64,000 nt of DNA from Bacteroidales bacterium (GCA_014800525.1 JAAVFV010000009.1:1-64000); one strand, 5' to 3'. Shown: positions 19,067-29,345, numbered from the stretch's first letter. The notes: generated by a model from the letters alone, not told the origin. Numbers and translations are program-made.

Positions 19067-22000
19067 TTACAGTAACATACTCCCACACAATCAGGTCAAA
19101 GTTTTCGAGCTTGAATTTATCTTCAAGCAACGAGCCATCGATAGCAGCTGATTTCTTGGTTAACTTATTAGATTTAAGGAGAGCGACAGCCGACGATTTA
19201 GCTTTCTGCGGGATTTGGGTTTTCATCCAATCCTTCATGATTTCAGACAATCGAGCAAAGCGATCGGAGTCTCCGGTTTCAATCCATTGCGGAGCGAATC
19301 GCTCGGCAGACTTATTCTGTCGCAAAAATTCAAGAATTTCTGCGCGATTCAGTTCGTGGTAAATGACGGACTTTGACTTATCGACAGGCTGACACATGAG
19401 ATAGATTTCACGGTATGGCTTATTTGATCCTTCCTCTCGGTGGGGATATCCCACTACACCAATGAGAGATTCTCCCATTGTGTCAAAGATATTATTGTCA
19501 AAAGTAAAGCCGGAGAAAATGCCGTTAGGCATACGACGGAATAATTCTTTGTTCTTCTCAAAATAGTCTATTAAATCTTGGCGGTAGACTTCAAACGAGA
19601 AATCTTTAAGCGACAGTGTTCTCGGTGTTTCAATATCACTTATGGAGTTATTCTGCAATTCTTGGAGCAAGCGATCTGCATTACGATCCTGAAGAGGGTT
19701 ATCCTCGACCATCTTCATAAACTCGTCGTTGAGTTCTTGAGTTTCCGAGCCGACAAGAGTCATAGCCGCCATACGGTTCTGTACCCTCGATTCAAGATGT
19801 AGATAATCTTCAAATGTTTTGGCTGGCCAGAAGTTGACACATTGGATTAACTTGTTCGGAGAACCTATACGATCTATACGCCCAAATCGTTGAATTAGAC
19901 GCACCGGGTTCCAGTGTATATCATAATTAATCTGCATATCCGCATCTTGGAGGTTCTGACCCTCGGAGAGACAGTCTGTAGCAATAAGTATGTCAATCGG
20001 ATCATTAAGGAGTCTGGCATATTTAGGCTCATACTTCAAGACAAGCGAGTGCCAAATATCGTAAGGAACATCCCACTGTTGCTTGTCATCTTTATAAAAA
20101 TCGTTGCGGTTTAATCCGGCTGTTTCGTATAGATCACGCCAGTCAAGTTCTTTATAAAGTTTGCTGTAAGGAGCGAAACGTTGCAAGAGTGAGAAATAGC
20201 CATCCGTGGATTGTGCTCCGGTGGAATAAGAAGTAGAGCCACTTGCAGAAGCAATATTGCTGAATCCACGCTTAACAAGTTCATCGAAGATGAATTTGGC
20301 GGTGTCAGCATATACAGTAAAGATAACTACTTTCTTGTTGGGTTGAAGTTGTTTCTCGCTGAGTATGCGCTCAAGTTCATCAAGTTTTACATCGCGCTCA
20401 ATGTTAGATTCATATTTACGCTGAAAGTCGACAAGACCAAGATAAATAGCATTAAGTTTCTTAATATCCGATTCAAGGGCACGTTGGAAGCCTCCTATAT
20501 TTTTCATATCGGATAGCTTGATGGTTCCCTTACGGAGAGCGAAGAACTCGTCATCGTCTATTTCACCATCTTCTTCCTCGCCATCAAAGAGCGATGGAGC
20601 TAATGAATCAACATTAAGTCCTGCACGGAATTTCTTGACTTTATCAAGAGTGGCTTCGTGTACTTCAAGTACTTTCTTCACTGTACTCATGAGGGAAAAC
20701 CACGAAGATTCAAGACGCTTCATAAAGAGAATACCCATCATCTTGACGAGAAAACGCTCACGGTTAACCTCATCATTCCAACCCTCGGCAGCCGCCGCTT
20801 TTTCCGATTTTTTGCGTGTTTCCTTCATGAAAAGGCTCGGCTGATACGCAGCAAGAAAAAGATCTTCAAATGCTTTATATATCTCTTCTGTAGTTTTGAA
20901 GTTACCGAAATGGTCAACACCCTGATAAACGTTGAGCGGTTTTTCCTTATCTGGAAATCCAAGATTTTCTCCGAGAGTCTTTTCAATCAGATTACGTGTA
21001 CGGGCTACTATGAGTTTGTCTGTAAGATTGAAAAATTTTGGTGGGAGGGTTTTAATAAATCCCCCGATAGTACGGTCAGGATTGTCGCACCACTGAGTAT
21101 ATTTGCGTTGTGCGTCAGTAAAAAGGTATTTAAGCGATTCCACTCCAAAATCATCAGTGTTAAATGCGGTATCAACACCTCGTCCAATAAGATTAAACTG
21201 CCCCTTAACATCGTTAAGTCCGGTATTAATGGGCGTGGCAGACAACATTAGGACTTTAACATCGCGATATTCTTGTCCGGGTTGGTTCCGGACGAGGGAA
21301 GTGAGTAGATCTTGATAACGTGATGATTTTTCATTGCGTAAATTATGGCTTTCATCTATGACGATGAGCACTTTCTTTTGGCGTTGGAGCCACGAGAGTC
21401 GTGCATCGTCGTAACGATTTTCAAGGCGCTCGTTTTGGAAATCAGTATGAAAGCGAACAATGTAGTCGAACTCGTCGGTCTCGAAGCGAGAGCCATTTCG
21501 ACGTTTATATTGTTTCCAGTTGTGTTCGAGTTTTTTAGGACATAATAAAACGGTAGTAAATCCTTGTGTCTGAAAATACTTAATAATAGCAAGAGCCGAG
21601 AATGTCTTGCCAAGGCCTACTGCATCGGCAAGAATTGCACCGTTATACTTACGGAGCATTTTGATTAGAGAAATAACGCCTTTCTGCTGATAGTTAAATA
21701 GCGTCTTCCAAATAGTACTCGTTTGGAGAAGCGACATATCCTGACGATGCTCAATGGAAGCATCAAGATCAAGGTCAGCATTGAAGAGTTCAAAGAGGAT
21801 TTTATAATATATTTCTTCCGGAGTATATTTCCGAAAGAAATCATCAATCTGGCGAATAAAATACTCTTTTACTGAAATGCGCTTACTTTTCGGTTTCTTA
21901 CGATCAATAAGGAAGGTATCAGAGGCTTTATCCCAAACCTCATTGAACCAATCAGAAAGTTCTCGAAAGTCAGCATCCGACCTATCGGCGGTCTTACCCA

Positions 22001-22484
22001 TTGTTAGTTCAATATTAGAAGATGGGCGAAGACCAAGCCCGGAATCAGTTAAATTGCTGCTTCCAGATAGATAAAACCCTTTTAAACGAGAATTGTCAGG
22101 ACGATAAATGTAAACCTTAGCGTGACAAAATGCATTGGTAATCGCTTTACATTTAACAGTATCTCTTAGGAGAAACTTCTTTGCATCTTCTACATATTGC
22201 TCCAAATTAAAAGAAGAGATAATTCCTTCGTCACCACGAAGAAGGTCGATAATCTGTTTTTCATCGTTATTCTCTTTAAGAAGTTCCGATGAAAGTAACC
22301 GATATTCTACATCTTCAGGAATCTCATGATATAACTTGCTTAATGCACGTAGAGTAAAATATCCGGTAACGATATCAAACTTCCCTAACTGTAAGGGTAC
22401 AGCGGCATATTCCTTAATAAAATCCCATACGGTAATTATATTAAGTTCATCGCCATATCTATTCTTTTTATTATCTATGAGCAT
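19059..22484 (-). CDS. PLD-like nuclease / SNF2-type helicase fusion
   Basis: Defence protein of 1141 aa. The N-terminal phospholipase-D-like domain has FCHAKVYIY (119-127) followed by [12 protein letters not shown], an HxK...N..D half-site of the kind used by BfiI-like nucleases. The helicase domain has motif I DAVGLGKT (287-294), motif II DESHN (377-381), LSATPIN (414-420) and motif [11 protein letters not shown] (866-874), a SNF2-like translocase. A C-terminal region of about 270 aa is of unknown role. The likely function is ATP-driven scanning and cleavage of non-self DNA together with the methyltransferase encoded next. It follows a terminator-bearing structured RNA; the start at 22484 is the first ATG after it. 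Confidence 0.88.
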   Translation of the reverse strand: MLIDNKKNRYGDELNIITVWDFIKEYAAVPLQLGKFDIVTGYFTLRALSKLYHEIPEDVEYRLLSSELLKENNDEKQIIDLLRGDEGIISSFNLEQYVEDAKKFLLRDTVKCKAITNAFCHAKVYIYRPDNSRLKGFYLSGSSNLTDSGLGLRPSSNIELTMGKTADRSDADFRELSDWFNEVWDKASDTFLIDRKKPKSKRISVKEYFIRQIDDFFRKYTPEEIYYKILFELFNADLDLDASIEHRQDMSLLQTSTIWKTLFNYQQKGVISLIKMLRKYNGAILADAVGLGKTFSALAIIKYFQTQGFTTVLLCPKKLEHNWKQYKRRNGSRFETDEFDYIVRFHTDFQNERLENRYDDARLSWLQRQKKVLIVIDESHNLRNEKSSRYQDLLTSLVRNQPGQEYRDVKVLMLSATPINTGLNDVKGQFNLIGRGVDTAFNTDDFGVESLKYLFTDAQRKYTQWCDNPDRTIGGFIKTLPPKFFNLTDKLIVARTRNLIEKTLGENLGFPDKEKPLNVYQGVDHFGNFKTTEEIYKAFEDLFLAAYQPSLFMKETRKKSEKAAAAEGWNDEVNRERFLVKMMGILFMKRLESSWFSLMSTVKKVLEVHEATLDKVKKFRAGLNVDSLAPSLFDGEEEDGEIDDDEFFALRKGTIKLSDMKNIGGFQRALESDIKKLNAIYLGLVDFQRKYESNIERDVKLDELERILSEKQLQPNKKVVIFTVYADTAKFIFDELVKRGFSNIASASGSTSYSTGAQSTDGYFSLLQRFAPYSKLYKELDWRDLYETAGLNRNDFYKDDKQQWDVPYDIWHSLVLKYEPKYARLLNDPIDILIATDCLSEGQNLQDADMQINYDIHWNPVRLIQRFGRIDRIGSPNKLIQCVNFWPAKTFEDYLHLESRVQNRMAAMTLVGSETQELNDEFMKMVEDNPLQDRNADRLLQELQNNSISDIETPRTLSLKDFSFEVYRQDLIDYFEKNKELFRRMPNGIFSGFTFDNNIFDTMGESLIGVVGYPHREEGSNKPYREIYLMCQPVDKSKSVIYHELNRAEILEFLRQNKSAERFAPQWIETGDSDRFARLSEIMKDWMKTQIPQKAKSSAVALLKSNKLTKKSAAIDGSLLEDKFKLENFDLIVWEYVTVNE

Positions 22485-22540
22485 TTGGACTCAATAAAGT
22501 TACCATTGACTCCATATGGCGATTTTGTTTAGTTAGTAGG

Positions 22541-22581
22541 ATAAAAAGAAAAGCGGGGAGTCTATTGTTACTCGTCCCGCT
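22541..22581 (-). terminator. Intrinsic terminator of the structured RNA, 57 bp before the helicase gene
   Basis: Read leftward, AGCGGG (22576-22581) pairs with CCCGCT (22552-22557), followed by TTTCTTTTT. The loop contains a copy of GAGTAACAATAGAC that can alternatively pair with an upstream segment, so the hairpin may be conditional. Confidence 0.8.
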
Positions 22582-22870
22582 ACCTGAGGCATCTGGCATA
22601 GCCCATCGAAGTAGGATGAGCAACAGACTCCACGCTGTATATGCAGATACCCCAAACCCATCTCAAGCTGATGCTTGAAATGAGCCCGGATAGGTATATA
22701 CATACCCGTGGCGTCTATTGTTACTCTATCCTTGACCTCGATTTGAAAACTGCCAGATTTTCAGGTAGCCAAGAACAAAGCGTCAATATACGCTTTTACT
22801 ATATATGTCTTAGATTTCCCGCTTGCCGTAGCTAAATCTTATGTATTTAGCACCCACAGCGCGGAAGTCT
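22545..22870 (-). ncRNA. About 325-nt structured RNA (independent ncRNA or attenuator leader)
   Basis: The unit has a consensus promoter (22876-22906) and an intrinsic terminator (22541-22581) and no reading frame of note. Strong pairings are GCCAGATTTTCAGGTAGC (22752-22769, + strand) with GCTACCTGA..ATCTGGC (22579-22597), GCTAAAT/ATTTAGC near 22831-22851, GCGT/ACGC near 22780-22793, and GGTAT/ATACC near 22693-22706. The 14-mer GAGTAACAATAGAC occurs twice in the RNA (22713-22726 and 22560-22573), and a single segment at 22614-22631 is complementary to either copy. Pairing with the second copy would disrupt the terminator. I checked it against RNase P, tmRNA, SRP and 6S consensus features from memory and saw no match. 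Confidence 0.6.
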
Positions 22871-22875
22871 AACTG

Positions 22876-22906
22876 CAAAATTATAAAAATATATTGAGGT
22901 TGGCAA
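22876..22906 (-). promoter_or_regulatory. Promoter of the structured RNA
   Basis: Read leftward: -33 TTG (22904-22906), 20-bp spacer, -7 TAATTTTG (22876-22883), a full TAnnTTTG match. Transcription would start near 22870. Confidence 0.7.
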
Positions 22907-23047
22907 GAATCTATGCTGAAGAATATATGGATTATTAAAATGATAAGTCTCTAATATCCTAATGAGAGTCTGCATCTTTTGATTACGGTTCCATTTTTTC
23001 TTACCATATACTTCAACTATATAAAACTATATAATATGAATATGCAG

Positions 23048-23082
23048 ATCGGCCGCACCGAATGTTCGGTGCGGCCGATTTT
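23048..23082. terminator. Perfect 15-bp inverted repeat after glycogen phosphorylase
   Basis: ATCGGCCGCACCGAA pairs perfectly with its inverse across two bases. The T-run (TTTTAT) lies on the + strand side, while the gene it follows is on the - strand, where only weak T-richness comes later. It probably still blocks or ends the glgP transcript and insulates the structured RNA region. Confidence 0.65.
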
Positions 23083-23123
23083 ATGAATGAAGTCGGATGT
23101 TCCAACTTCTATGTTGTCGGGGA

Positions 23124-25688
23124 TTAGAACCAGCGGGTATAAGCGAAGTCCATACGGTGGGGGAGAGCTGCATTCTTCGGATAGAGACGAAGAGCACATT
23201 TGTAAACACCCGGTGACTTCATCTTGTCCTTAAGCTCATAAGAGAAGATGTTGCCATCACGCTTCACAACATTGAGATCCTTACGGCTAACGAATTTGTT
23301 CTCACCGTTCTCCTCCTTGTAGTAAACGATCTCAACACCGAGTGAGTCGCAGAGACCCTGAGTATTGATGGTGCAGTCAACAGTGATCTCCTCGCCTGCG
23401 CGGGCACCGCCGTTGTTAACCACTTCATCGATGTTGCTGGAGATAATCTGGATGCTATCCCACTTGGAAGCAACATCCTCTTTCCATGCCACGATCTCGC
23501 GAGCCTTGGCGAAGTCGTCCTTCTCAAGCGCATGAGCGCGCTTAGCTTCGGGCTTATAGAAGCGGTCGATATAATCATCGAGCTGACGCTTCATCGTGAA
23601 GTGAGGAGCGATCTTACCGATTGAACGCTTGATATACTGAATCCACTCAGGGCTGTAACCCTTATAGTTCTTATCGAAATAGAGAGGAATAATCTCTGTC
23701 TCGAGCATAGTATAGATAGTGGCGGCATCAAGCTTATCCTGCTGTGCCTGATCAGTGTAAGTACGCTTATCAGTAAGAGCCCAGCCAGCCTTCTCATCGA
23801 AACGGTAACCCTCATACCACCATCCGTCGAGAACGGAGAAGTTGAGAACACCATTCATTTCAGCTTTCTCACCTGATGTACCGGAAGCCTCGAGCGGACG
23901 AGTCGGAGTATTCAACCAGATATCAACACCGGAAACAAGACGCTTGGCCACGATCATGTTATAATCCTCAAGGAAGATGATCTTACCGGAGAACTCAGGC
24001 ATCTTTGAAATCTCGGTGATACGCTTGATCAGACCCTGACCGGCACCGTCGGCGGGGTGAGCCTTACCGGAGAATACGAACTGAACGGGATACTTCTCAT
24101 TGTTAACGATCTTGGAGAGACGCTCAAGATCTGTGAAGAGAAGGTGTGCACGCTTGTAAGTAGCGAAACGGCGTGCGAAACCGATGATAAGAGCATTGGG
24201 GTTGATCTTGTCAACGATCTTCAGAACCTCTGTGGGATCACCCTGGTTCTTCAGCCATTTCTCCTTGAAGTCTTTCTTAACGAAGTCGATAAACTTGTTC
24301 TTGAGGGTCATTCGCATGTTCCAGATATCCTCATCAGGAACCTCGAAGATGCCCTTCCACATCTCGGGATCGCTCTGATTCTCGAAGAGAGCCTTATTGA
24401 GATGTTCGCCATAGAACTCCTTCCATTCAGAAGCAGCCCAGGTAGGCATATGAACACCATTGGTAACGTAACCAACATGGCTTTCCTCAGGAGAATAACC
24501 CTTCCATACACCAGCAAACATCTTCTTTGAAACCTCACCATGGAGCCAGCTTACACCGTTAGCTTCCTGACAAGTGTTGAGCGCGAATACACTCATTGAG
24601 AAACGTTCGTTAGTGTTGGGGTTTTCGCGACCCATGTTCATAAGGTCGTTCCAGGAGATTCCGAGCTTAGCCGGATACTCACCGAGATACTTACCGAAGA
24701 GGGGCTCCTCGAAATAGTCGTGACCTGCGGGCACGGGAGTGTGAACAGTATAGAGAGAAGAAGCGCGAACCACCTCAAGAGCTACATTGAAGGGAAGATG
24801 ATCCTTCTGAACGTAGTCTACAAGACGCTGGAGGTTAAGGAGCGCTGCATGACCCTCGTTAGCATGGTAGATATCAGTCTTGATGCCGAGCTTATTGAGC
24901 ATAAGTATACCGCCGATACCGAGGAGATACTCCTGCTTGATACGGTTTTCCCAATCACCACCATAGAGTGTATAAGTGATCTCACGATCCCACTGAGAAT
25001 TCTGCTCCAGGTCTGTATCGAGGAGGTAAAGCTTCATGCGACCTACATTAACGCGCCATACATGAGCATAAACCACACGACCGGGATAGGGCACTTCCAG
25101 AATCATAGGCTTACCCTCGGCATCGAGTACAGCCTCAAGAGGAAGCTGATCGAAATTCTGAGCCTCATAATTGGCAATCTGCTGACCATCGATAGAGAGC
25201 GACTGAGAGAAATAGCCATACTTATAGAGGAAACCTACGGCGGTCATGTTGATGCGGCTGTCGGAAGCCTGCTTGATATAGTCGCCGGCGAGCACACCAA
25301 GACCACCTGAATAGATCTTGAGGCAGTTGCAGAGACCGTACTCCATGGAGAAATAAGCCACAGAAGGCACCTTATTATCCATGGGCTGTTTCATGTAATC
25401 GTTAAACTCAGCGTATACATCCTTGATACGACGGAGCATATCCTTATCGGCAAGGATCTCGCTGATGCGTTCGTAAGAGAGCTGCTGGAGCAGCATCACG
25501 GGATTTTCTCCCACGTTACGCCAGAGATCGTGGTCGAGATCACGGAAGAGGTGCTTACCTGAGGTGTTCCATACCCACCAGAGGTTTTTAGCCATCTCTT
25601 CAAGAGGTTTGAGCTCTGCGGGGATCTCAGCGCTGACGGTGAGATTACGCCAGGCGGGAGAATTCGTGTTGCTTACTTGGAGTTTCAT
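23124..25688 (-). CDS. glgP: Alpha-glucan (glycogen) phosphorylase, GT35
   Basis: Releases glucose-1-phosphate from alpha-1,4-glucans with pyridoxal phosphate. The N-terminal DUF3417 segment ([15 protein letters not shown]) marks the bacterial short-type alpha-glucan phosphorylases. [24 protein letters not shown] (here split in reading near residue 115), [12 protein letters not shown] near 275 and the phosphate/PLP-site stretch [14 protein letters not shown] near 600 are conserved. The length (854 aa) is normal. It lies 91 bp after the glycogen synthase gene on the same strand, so degradation and synthesis are probably co-transcribed. Confidence 0.95.
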   Translation of the reverse strand: MKLQVSNTNSPAWRNLTVSAEIPAELKPLEEMAKNLWWVWNTSGKHLFRDLDHDLWRNVGENPVMLLQQLSYERISEILADKDMLRRIKDVYAEFNDYMKQPMDNKVPSVAYFSMEYGLCNCLKIYSGGLGVLAGDYIKQASDSRINMTAVGFLYKYGYFSQSLSIDGQQIANYEAQNFDQLPLEAVLDAEGKPMILEVPYPGRVVYAHVWRVNVGRMKLYLLDTDLEQNSQWDREITYTLYGGDWENRIKQEYLLGIGGILMLNKLGIKTDIYHANEGHAALLNLQRLVDYVQKDHLPFNVALEVVRASSLYTVHTPVPAGHDYFEEPLFGKYLGEYPAKLGISWNDLMNMGRENPNTNERFSMSVFALNTCQEANGVSWLHGEVSKKMFAGVWKGYSPEESHVGYVTNGVHMPTWAASEWKEFYGEHLNKALFENQSDPEMWKGIFEVPDEDIWNMRMTLKNKFIDFVKKDFKEKWLKNQGDPTEVLKIVDKINPNALIIGFARRFATYKRAHLLFTDLERLSKIVNNEKYPVQFVFSGKAHPADGAGQGLIKRITEISKMPEFSGKIIFLEDYNMIVAKRLVSGVDIWLNTPTRPLEASGTSGEKAEMNGVLNFSVLDGWWYEGYRFDEKAGWALTDKRTYTDQAQQDKLDAATIYTMLETEIIPLYFDKNYKGYSPEWIQYIKRSIGKIAPHFTMKRQLDDYIDRFYKPEAKRAHALEKDDFAKAREIVAWKEDVASKWDSIQIISSNIDEVVNNGGARAGEEITVDCTINTQGLCDSLGVEIVYYKEENGENKFVSRKDLNVVKRDGNIFSYELKDKMKSPGVYKCALRLYPKNAALPHRMDFAYTRWF

Positions 25689-25779
25689 TTTAAATGTATG
25701 TTAATGAATTTGTTGTCTGTTTTATATTGTATTGACGTTTTTATCACCCTATTACGAGTTCCGCCGGAAGAAGAGAGAA

Positions 25780-27486
25780 TCACTTTCCGGTGAAAATACG
25801 TGTGTTGCGGCGTGTGATGGCAGTGTAGAAGGCTTCATTATAATGTTTGATGAAGAACTTCCAGTCAGCCTTGGCTGCTGTGAGGAAAGCTGCATGACGG
25901 GCATTGTTGCGTTCCGGAGCATCGAGCATCATATAATCGAGCGCATCGTTTGCAATCTGATTGCGTGCTTCATCATAATTAGAGTCGTTGCGTTCCACTA
26001 CGGCCACACCGCAACGTTCCAGAGAGGGCTGGAAATGATCGGCCACCCACTGTCCGAAACCGGCTTTATCATCAGTAATTGTCGGCACACCGAATGCCAC
26101 ACTTTCCATCGGGGTATATCCCCAGGGCTCATAATAGGAGGGGAAGATGGTGAGATCGAGCGCCGGCAGGATATCGTAATAGCCGATCTGGAAGATACCG
26201 TCGTTGGCATCCAGATAACAGGGAGCATAGATAATCTTGAGACGGTCGAAGCTATGGTCGCCGGCAAGCTGACGGATGCGCACGCATACCTCATCTGAAT
26301 CCTCATTATTGAGATTATGAGTGAGATAGTTGGGTTCCGGCATCGGCGCGTTGGAATCCTCGAGTGCACGCAGGAGGGATGGGGACGGTTGTTTGAGCCA
26401 TCCGGGAACGAAGATAAAGGCCACCACCTTCTGATCTGTCGGAACATACTTCCCGATCCGGGCTATTGTATCGATGAAAAGATCGAGACCCTTATTGCGA
26501 TATTCGTGGCGGCCGGAAGTGGCGATAAAGAAGGTCGAATCGTCATATTGGCCGGCAGGATTCAAGGCGTTGGCGATCTTGATAAGACGCTCGCGTCCCT
26601 GGCGACGCAATTTATTATACTTCACGGTTTTAGGTACGAAATCCGGTTCGAAGCCGTTAGGTGTCACTACCTGAGGACGGATATCCAGAAGCTGCTCGCA
26701 TTCGCGGGCTGTCACTTCGCTTACGGTGGTGAAGCAGTCGGCAGCATGGGCTGCAGCCTTCTCGAGGGAATGCTTGCTCTGCACGTTAAGCTGTTCGGCC
26801 ATCTGATCTCCGTTGTAGCCGTCGAAGAAATCGTAAAGCGGTTTTCCGTTGCCGCAGATACTGCGTCCGGTAGTTGTGGCGTGTGTGGTGAAGAGAGTTG
26901 CGGCGGCGGGCATGATCATACGTGTGTAGAGGAGTCCCATACCGGTGGTCCACTCATCAAAATGAGCCGCAACGCGGGGCGCATCCACTTTCAGGAACTG
27001 AGAGATTGCGCGTATCACCACAGCTGAGGCCACACTGAAAGCGCACCCTTCGGCATAATCGCCATATGCATGAAGCGAATCGACCTGAAAACGCTCCCAC
27101 ATCTTACCATATATTTCGGGGAGGTGCGACTCGGTCTGACCTGGATTGACAAGTATCACATTCGGACTGCCGGGAATATCCCAGCGGCCGCAACGGATCT
27201 TGATTCCCCATGGAAGGTCAAGATGAGTGCTGGCTCCTTTGAGGAGGTTTTTCTTTTCTTTAAAATAAGGGGAGGGGGTTTCCTCGGTCCAGACATCGGG
27301 TCCGATAAAGATAACTCGGTCGCCGAACTGGTCTTTGAGCATCCGGGCTTTGGTCGACAGTACGGCGTAAATACCGCCTATTTTGTTGCAGACCTCCCAG
27401 CTCGTCTCGAAAAGAAGATCTATATCTTCCTGGACATTAGCCAAAATCTTTGATTCTGAAGGTTTGGCAGTGCTTTTTCTGGCCAT
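25780..27486 (-). CDS. Glycogen synthase, GT3 family
   Basis: Extends alpha-1,4-glucan chains from a nucleotide-glucose donor. The N-terminal FETSWEVCNKIGGIYAVL matches the eukaryote-like GT3 family rather than bacterial GT5 GlgA. Further GT3-like features are HFDEWTTGMGLLY, THATTTGRSICG and the donor-site segment PSYYEPWGYTPMESVAFG near residue 440. The length is 568 aa. GT3 enzymes usually use UDP-glucose; the donor here is inferred. It forms an operon with glgP and has a promoter about 205 bp upstream, leaving a long structured 5' leader. Confidence 0.92.
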   Translation of the reverse strand: MARKSTAKPSESKILANVQEDIDLLFETSWEVCNKIGGIYAVLSTKARMLKDQFGDRVIFIGPDVWTEETPSPYFKEKKNLLKGASTHLDLPWGIKIRCGRWDIPGSPNVILVNPGQTESHLPEIYGKMWERFQVDSLHAYGDYAEGCAFSVASAVVIRAISQFLKVDAPRVAAHFDEWTTGMGLLYTRMIMPAAATLFTTHATTTGRSICGNGKPLYDFFDGYNGDQMAEQLNVQSKHSLEKAAAHAADCFTTVSEVTARECEQLLDIRPQVVTPNGFEPDFVPKTVKYNKLRRQGRERLIKIANALNPAGQYDDSTFFIATSGRHEYRNKGLDLFIDTIARIGKYVPTDQKVVAFIFVPGWLKQPSPSLLRALEDSNAPMPEPNYLTHNLNNEDSDEVCVRIRQLAGDHSFDRLKIIYAPCYLDANDGIFQIGYYDILPALDLTIFPSYYEPWGYTPMESVAFGVPTITDDKAGFGQWVADHFQPSLERCGVAVVERNDSNYDEARNQIANDALDYMMLDAPERNNARHAAFLTAAKADWKFFIKHYNEAFYTAITRRNTRIFTGK

Positions 27487-27686
27487 AGGTTATTGATGAA
27501 TTGAATAAAACACATTATTCCCGACCGGCGATAGGATTGGTGGAATCAGACCTGCGCAAGCAATTTCCAATTTATTTAGTAACTATGATGACTCCGAAGA
27601 GCCTACGTTGCAGAACCTGATTATGGAGGGGGTATGCTTGTAGGTCAGTAATCCGTGAACGCCATAATCGGAGGTGTTATAAATCA
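27487..27686 (-). promoter_or_regulatory. About 200-nt structured 5' leader of glycogen synthase mRNA
   Basis: Two helices interleave as a pseudoknot. GATTATGG/CCATAATC joins 27662-27669 with 27619-27626, and CCTAC/GTAGG joins 27640-27644 with 27602-27606. A CTC-TTCG-GAG tetraloop hairpin sits just beyond, near 27594-27603. No terminator T-run was seen. It could be a riboswitch or protein-binding leader for glycogen control. Confidence 0.4.
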
Positions 27687-27690
27687 ATGG

Positions 27691-27721
27691 CAAAACTAAT
27701 AAAAATTTCCCTTACACCAAA
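27691..27721 (-). promoter_or_regulatory. Promoter of the glycogen synthase-phosphorylase operon
   Basis: Read leftward: -33 TTTG (27718-27721), 19-bp spacer, -7 TAGTTTTG (27691-27698). The predicted start near 27686 gives a 200-nt untranslated leader. Nothing else was recognised in 27722-27954. Confidence 0.6.
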
Positions 27722-27954
27722 AATTTTTATGAGAAAATTTTTAGATAAAGGTTGTATAATGCCTTTATATATGATATTTTAACATAACTTTATAAATTGG
27801 GTCATAAAAGATTGAAATAAAAGGGAGATAAGATGCCGAAATGCCTTCCACTTCGCGTTTTGTTGGATCTGCAGTATAGCTGAAGTTGGGGGAAATTAAA
27901 GAAAGATAGGGCAGGAATATTATTCTTTGCATTCCTTGGCAACGCTTAAATAGG

Positions 27955-27990
27955 CAAAAATGCCACAACACTCCGGGTGTCGTGGCATTA
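27955..27990 (-). terminator. Rho-independent terminator after the DUF3127 gene
   Basis: Read leftward, AATGCCACGACAC pairs with GTGTTGTGGCATT (one mismatch), followed by TTTT. Confidence 0.85.
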
Positions 27991-28020
27991 CATACATGTG
28001 TTTATGTGTATTAGAATGTA

Positions 28021-28467
28021 TTAGAAGGGAAGATCATCGCTGCTGTCGGATGCGGCAAAGGGGTCGACGGTTGCGCCCATGGCTCCGGGAGCGGGAGGAA
28101 TTGTTCCGGCCGACTGCATACCTGCGGGGGGAACAGGCGCGCCTCCGAAGTTGCCCTGACCGAATGCACCGGCATTCATGTCCATGCCTCCGGTGGTCTG
28201 GCCGAGCTCACGGGAATTGAAGGCTGTGACATCTGTATACCATCGGCCGTTGAATTCTCGGCTTTCGATGTCGATACCAAATGCATATGAATTTCCTACT
28301 TCAGCCCGCACTGTATCCGCACGGTCACCGAAAAGGGTGATTTTTACTTTACGGGGATATTGACCGAATGTTTCGATTACAATTTCACGTTTTTTCCAGT
28401 TGTTGCCGGCTTTTGACACACCGGACTGCATGCCTAAATCGGCAACTACTTTTCCTTCTATTTCCAT
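28021..28467 (-). CDS. DUF3127 protein (SSB-like OB-fold)
   Basis: A protein of 148 aa with an N-terminal DUF3127 domain (MEIEGKVVADLGMQSGVSK, then KREIVIETFGQYPRKV). A Gly/Pro/Met-rich low-complexity linker follows from about residue 95, and the acidic tail ends DDLPF. The layout copies single-stranded-DNA-binding proteins, whose DDDIPF tails recruit repair and replication partners. It probably binds single-stranded nucleic acid, but the true role of this Bacteroidetes family is not established. It is a single gene with its own terminator. Confidence 0.8.
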   Translation of the reverse strand: MEIEGKVVADLGMQSGVSKAGNNWKKREIVIETFGQYPRKVKITLFGDRADTVRAEVGNSYAFGIDIESREFNGRWYTDVTAFNSRELGQTTGGMDMNAGAFGQGNFGGAPVPPAGMQSAGTIPPAPGAMGATVDPFAASDSSDDLPF

Positions 28468-28675
28468 ATTGTATTGGCTTGGTGTTAACTGATGAGGTTA
28501 TTGAAGTACAGTTGAAGTATAGATAACTTCTTTGGATTCCGTGGATTCCAATTGTGCAAATATACGAAAAAAATCCCGGATATTTCCGATTCCGCTCTCC
28601 GAAATCAAAACCCGAAATCAAAATAAACTGATTCCTGTGGGTTGGGGTCTTGTCCGACCGGGATGTCTATACTAT

Positions 28676-29344
28676 CTATACCAGAGGAGTATATGCAAGC
28701 TTTTTTGTGGCAAAGAAGGGCTCTTCGGGGAAGTATCGGGATAACTCAACGGTCTCCGATACGGGAAGTCCGCGTAATTCCTCGGCTAATTCGCCTCCTT
28801 TCAGGGTGATCAATCCGTTTGGAAGCGCATTATGACATTCAGCTGAGATATTTTTGCGGATGAGGCGTACAAGGTCTCCCTGAGGCATTACCGCTCTGCT
28901 CACCACAAAATCAAATTTTTCCTTCACCTCTCCTGCATCGCCATGTCTGAATTGGATATTCTTAAGACCGAGTGCTTTCGCTATTTCGCTCGCAACCTGA
29001 ATCTTCTTGCCGGTGCGATCGATGAGAAGGAAAGAGCATTCCGGATTCATGATCGCCAACGGTATACCGGGGAGTCCCCCTCCGCAACCGAGATCCATTA
29101 TCTTCGTACCGGGTTGAAAATGAATGAATCTGGCGATTCCAAGGGAATGGAGAAGGTGATTGGTCTCGAGGTTATCGATATCTTTACGGGATATCACATT
29201 AATTTTGGAATTCCATTCCGGATACAGTTCGAGCAATTGCCCGAACTGCTCTTTCTGCTTATCGGAAAGGGCGGGAAAATATTTTTCTATAAGAGAAGCG
29301 TGAGGCATAAGCGTTATATTATTATGAAGTTTAGACAACTTCAT
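28676..29344 (-). CDS. rsmG: 16S rRNA (guanine-527 N7)-methyltransferase RsmG
   Basis: Methylates G527 of 16S rRNA with SAM. The signature IMDLGCGGGLPGIPLAI (near residue 78) is the SAM-binding motif, and VVSRAV near 132 is a family motif. The length (222 aa) is normal. The N-terminal codons overlap a palindrome (ATGAAGTT/AACTTCAT) shared with the divergent metallo-hydrolase gene 27 bp away. A start further in, at MPHASLIEKYFP, is possible. Confidence 0.95.
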   Translation of the reverse strand: MKLSKLHNNITLMPHASLIEKYFPALSDKQKEQFGQLLELYPEWNSKINVISRKDIDNLETNHLLHSLGIARFIHFQPGTKIMDLGCGGGLPGIPLAIMNPECSFLLIDRTGKKIQVASEIAKALGLKNIQFRHGDAGEVKEKFDFVVSRAVMPQGDLVRLIRKNISAECHNALPNGLITLKGGELAEELRGLPVSETVELSRYFPEEPFFATKKLAYTPLV

Positions 29345-29345
29345 T
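29328..29345. repeat. Recurring 18-bp motif AGTTTAGACAACTTCATT (second copy)
   Basis: Identical to 3686-3703. Here it spans the rsmG start codon and forms part of the palindrome ATGAAGTT-tagac-AACTTCAT in the 27-bp divergent gap before the metallo-hydrolase gene. Confidence 0.4.

Noticed and set aside
22545-22870. RNase P RNA, tmRNA, SRP RNA or 6S RNA
   Set aside because: The expected conserved segments (for example GAGGAAAGTCC of RNase P or the tRNA-like ends of tmRNA) are absent, and the ends do not pair as in 6S RNA. This is from memory and needs an Rfam search.
22545-22870. Retron msr-msd region
   Set aside because: No reverse transcriptase gene lies nearby, and the RNA has its own terminator rather than reading into one.
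24720-25310. Rightward open frame inside the glycogen phosphorylase gene
   Set aside because: It is the mirror of a well-supported leftward gene with full family motifs; no independent signal.
26317-27027. Rightward open frames inside the glycogen synthase gene
   Set aside because: They are antisense shadows of the GT3 coding region, without start signals or recognisable domains.
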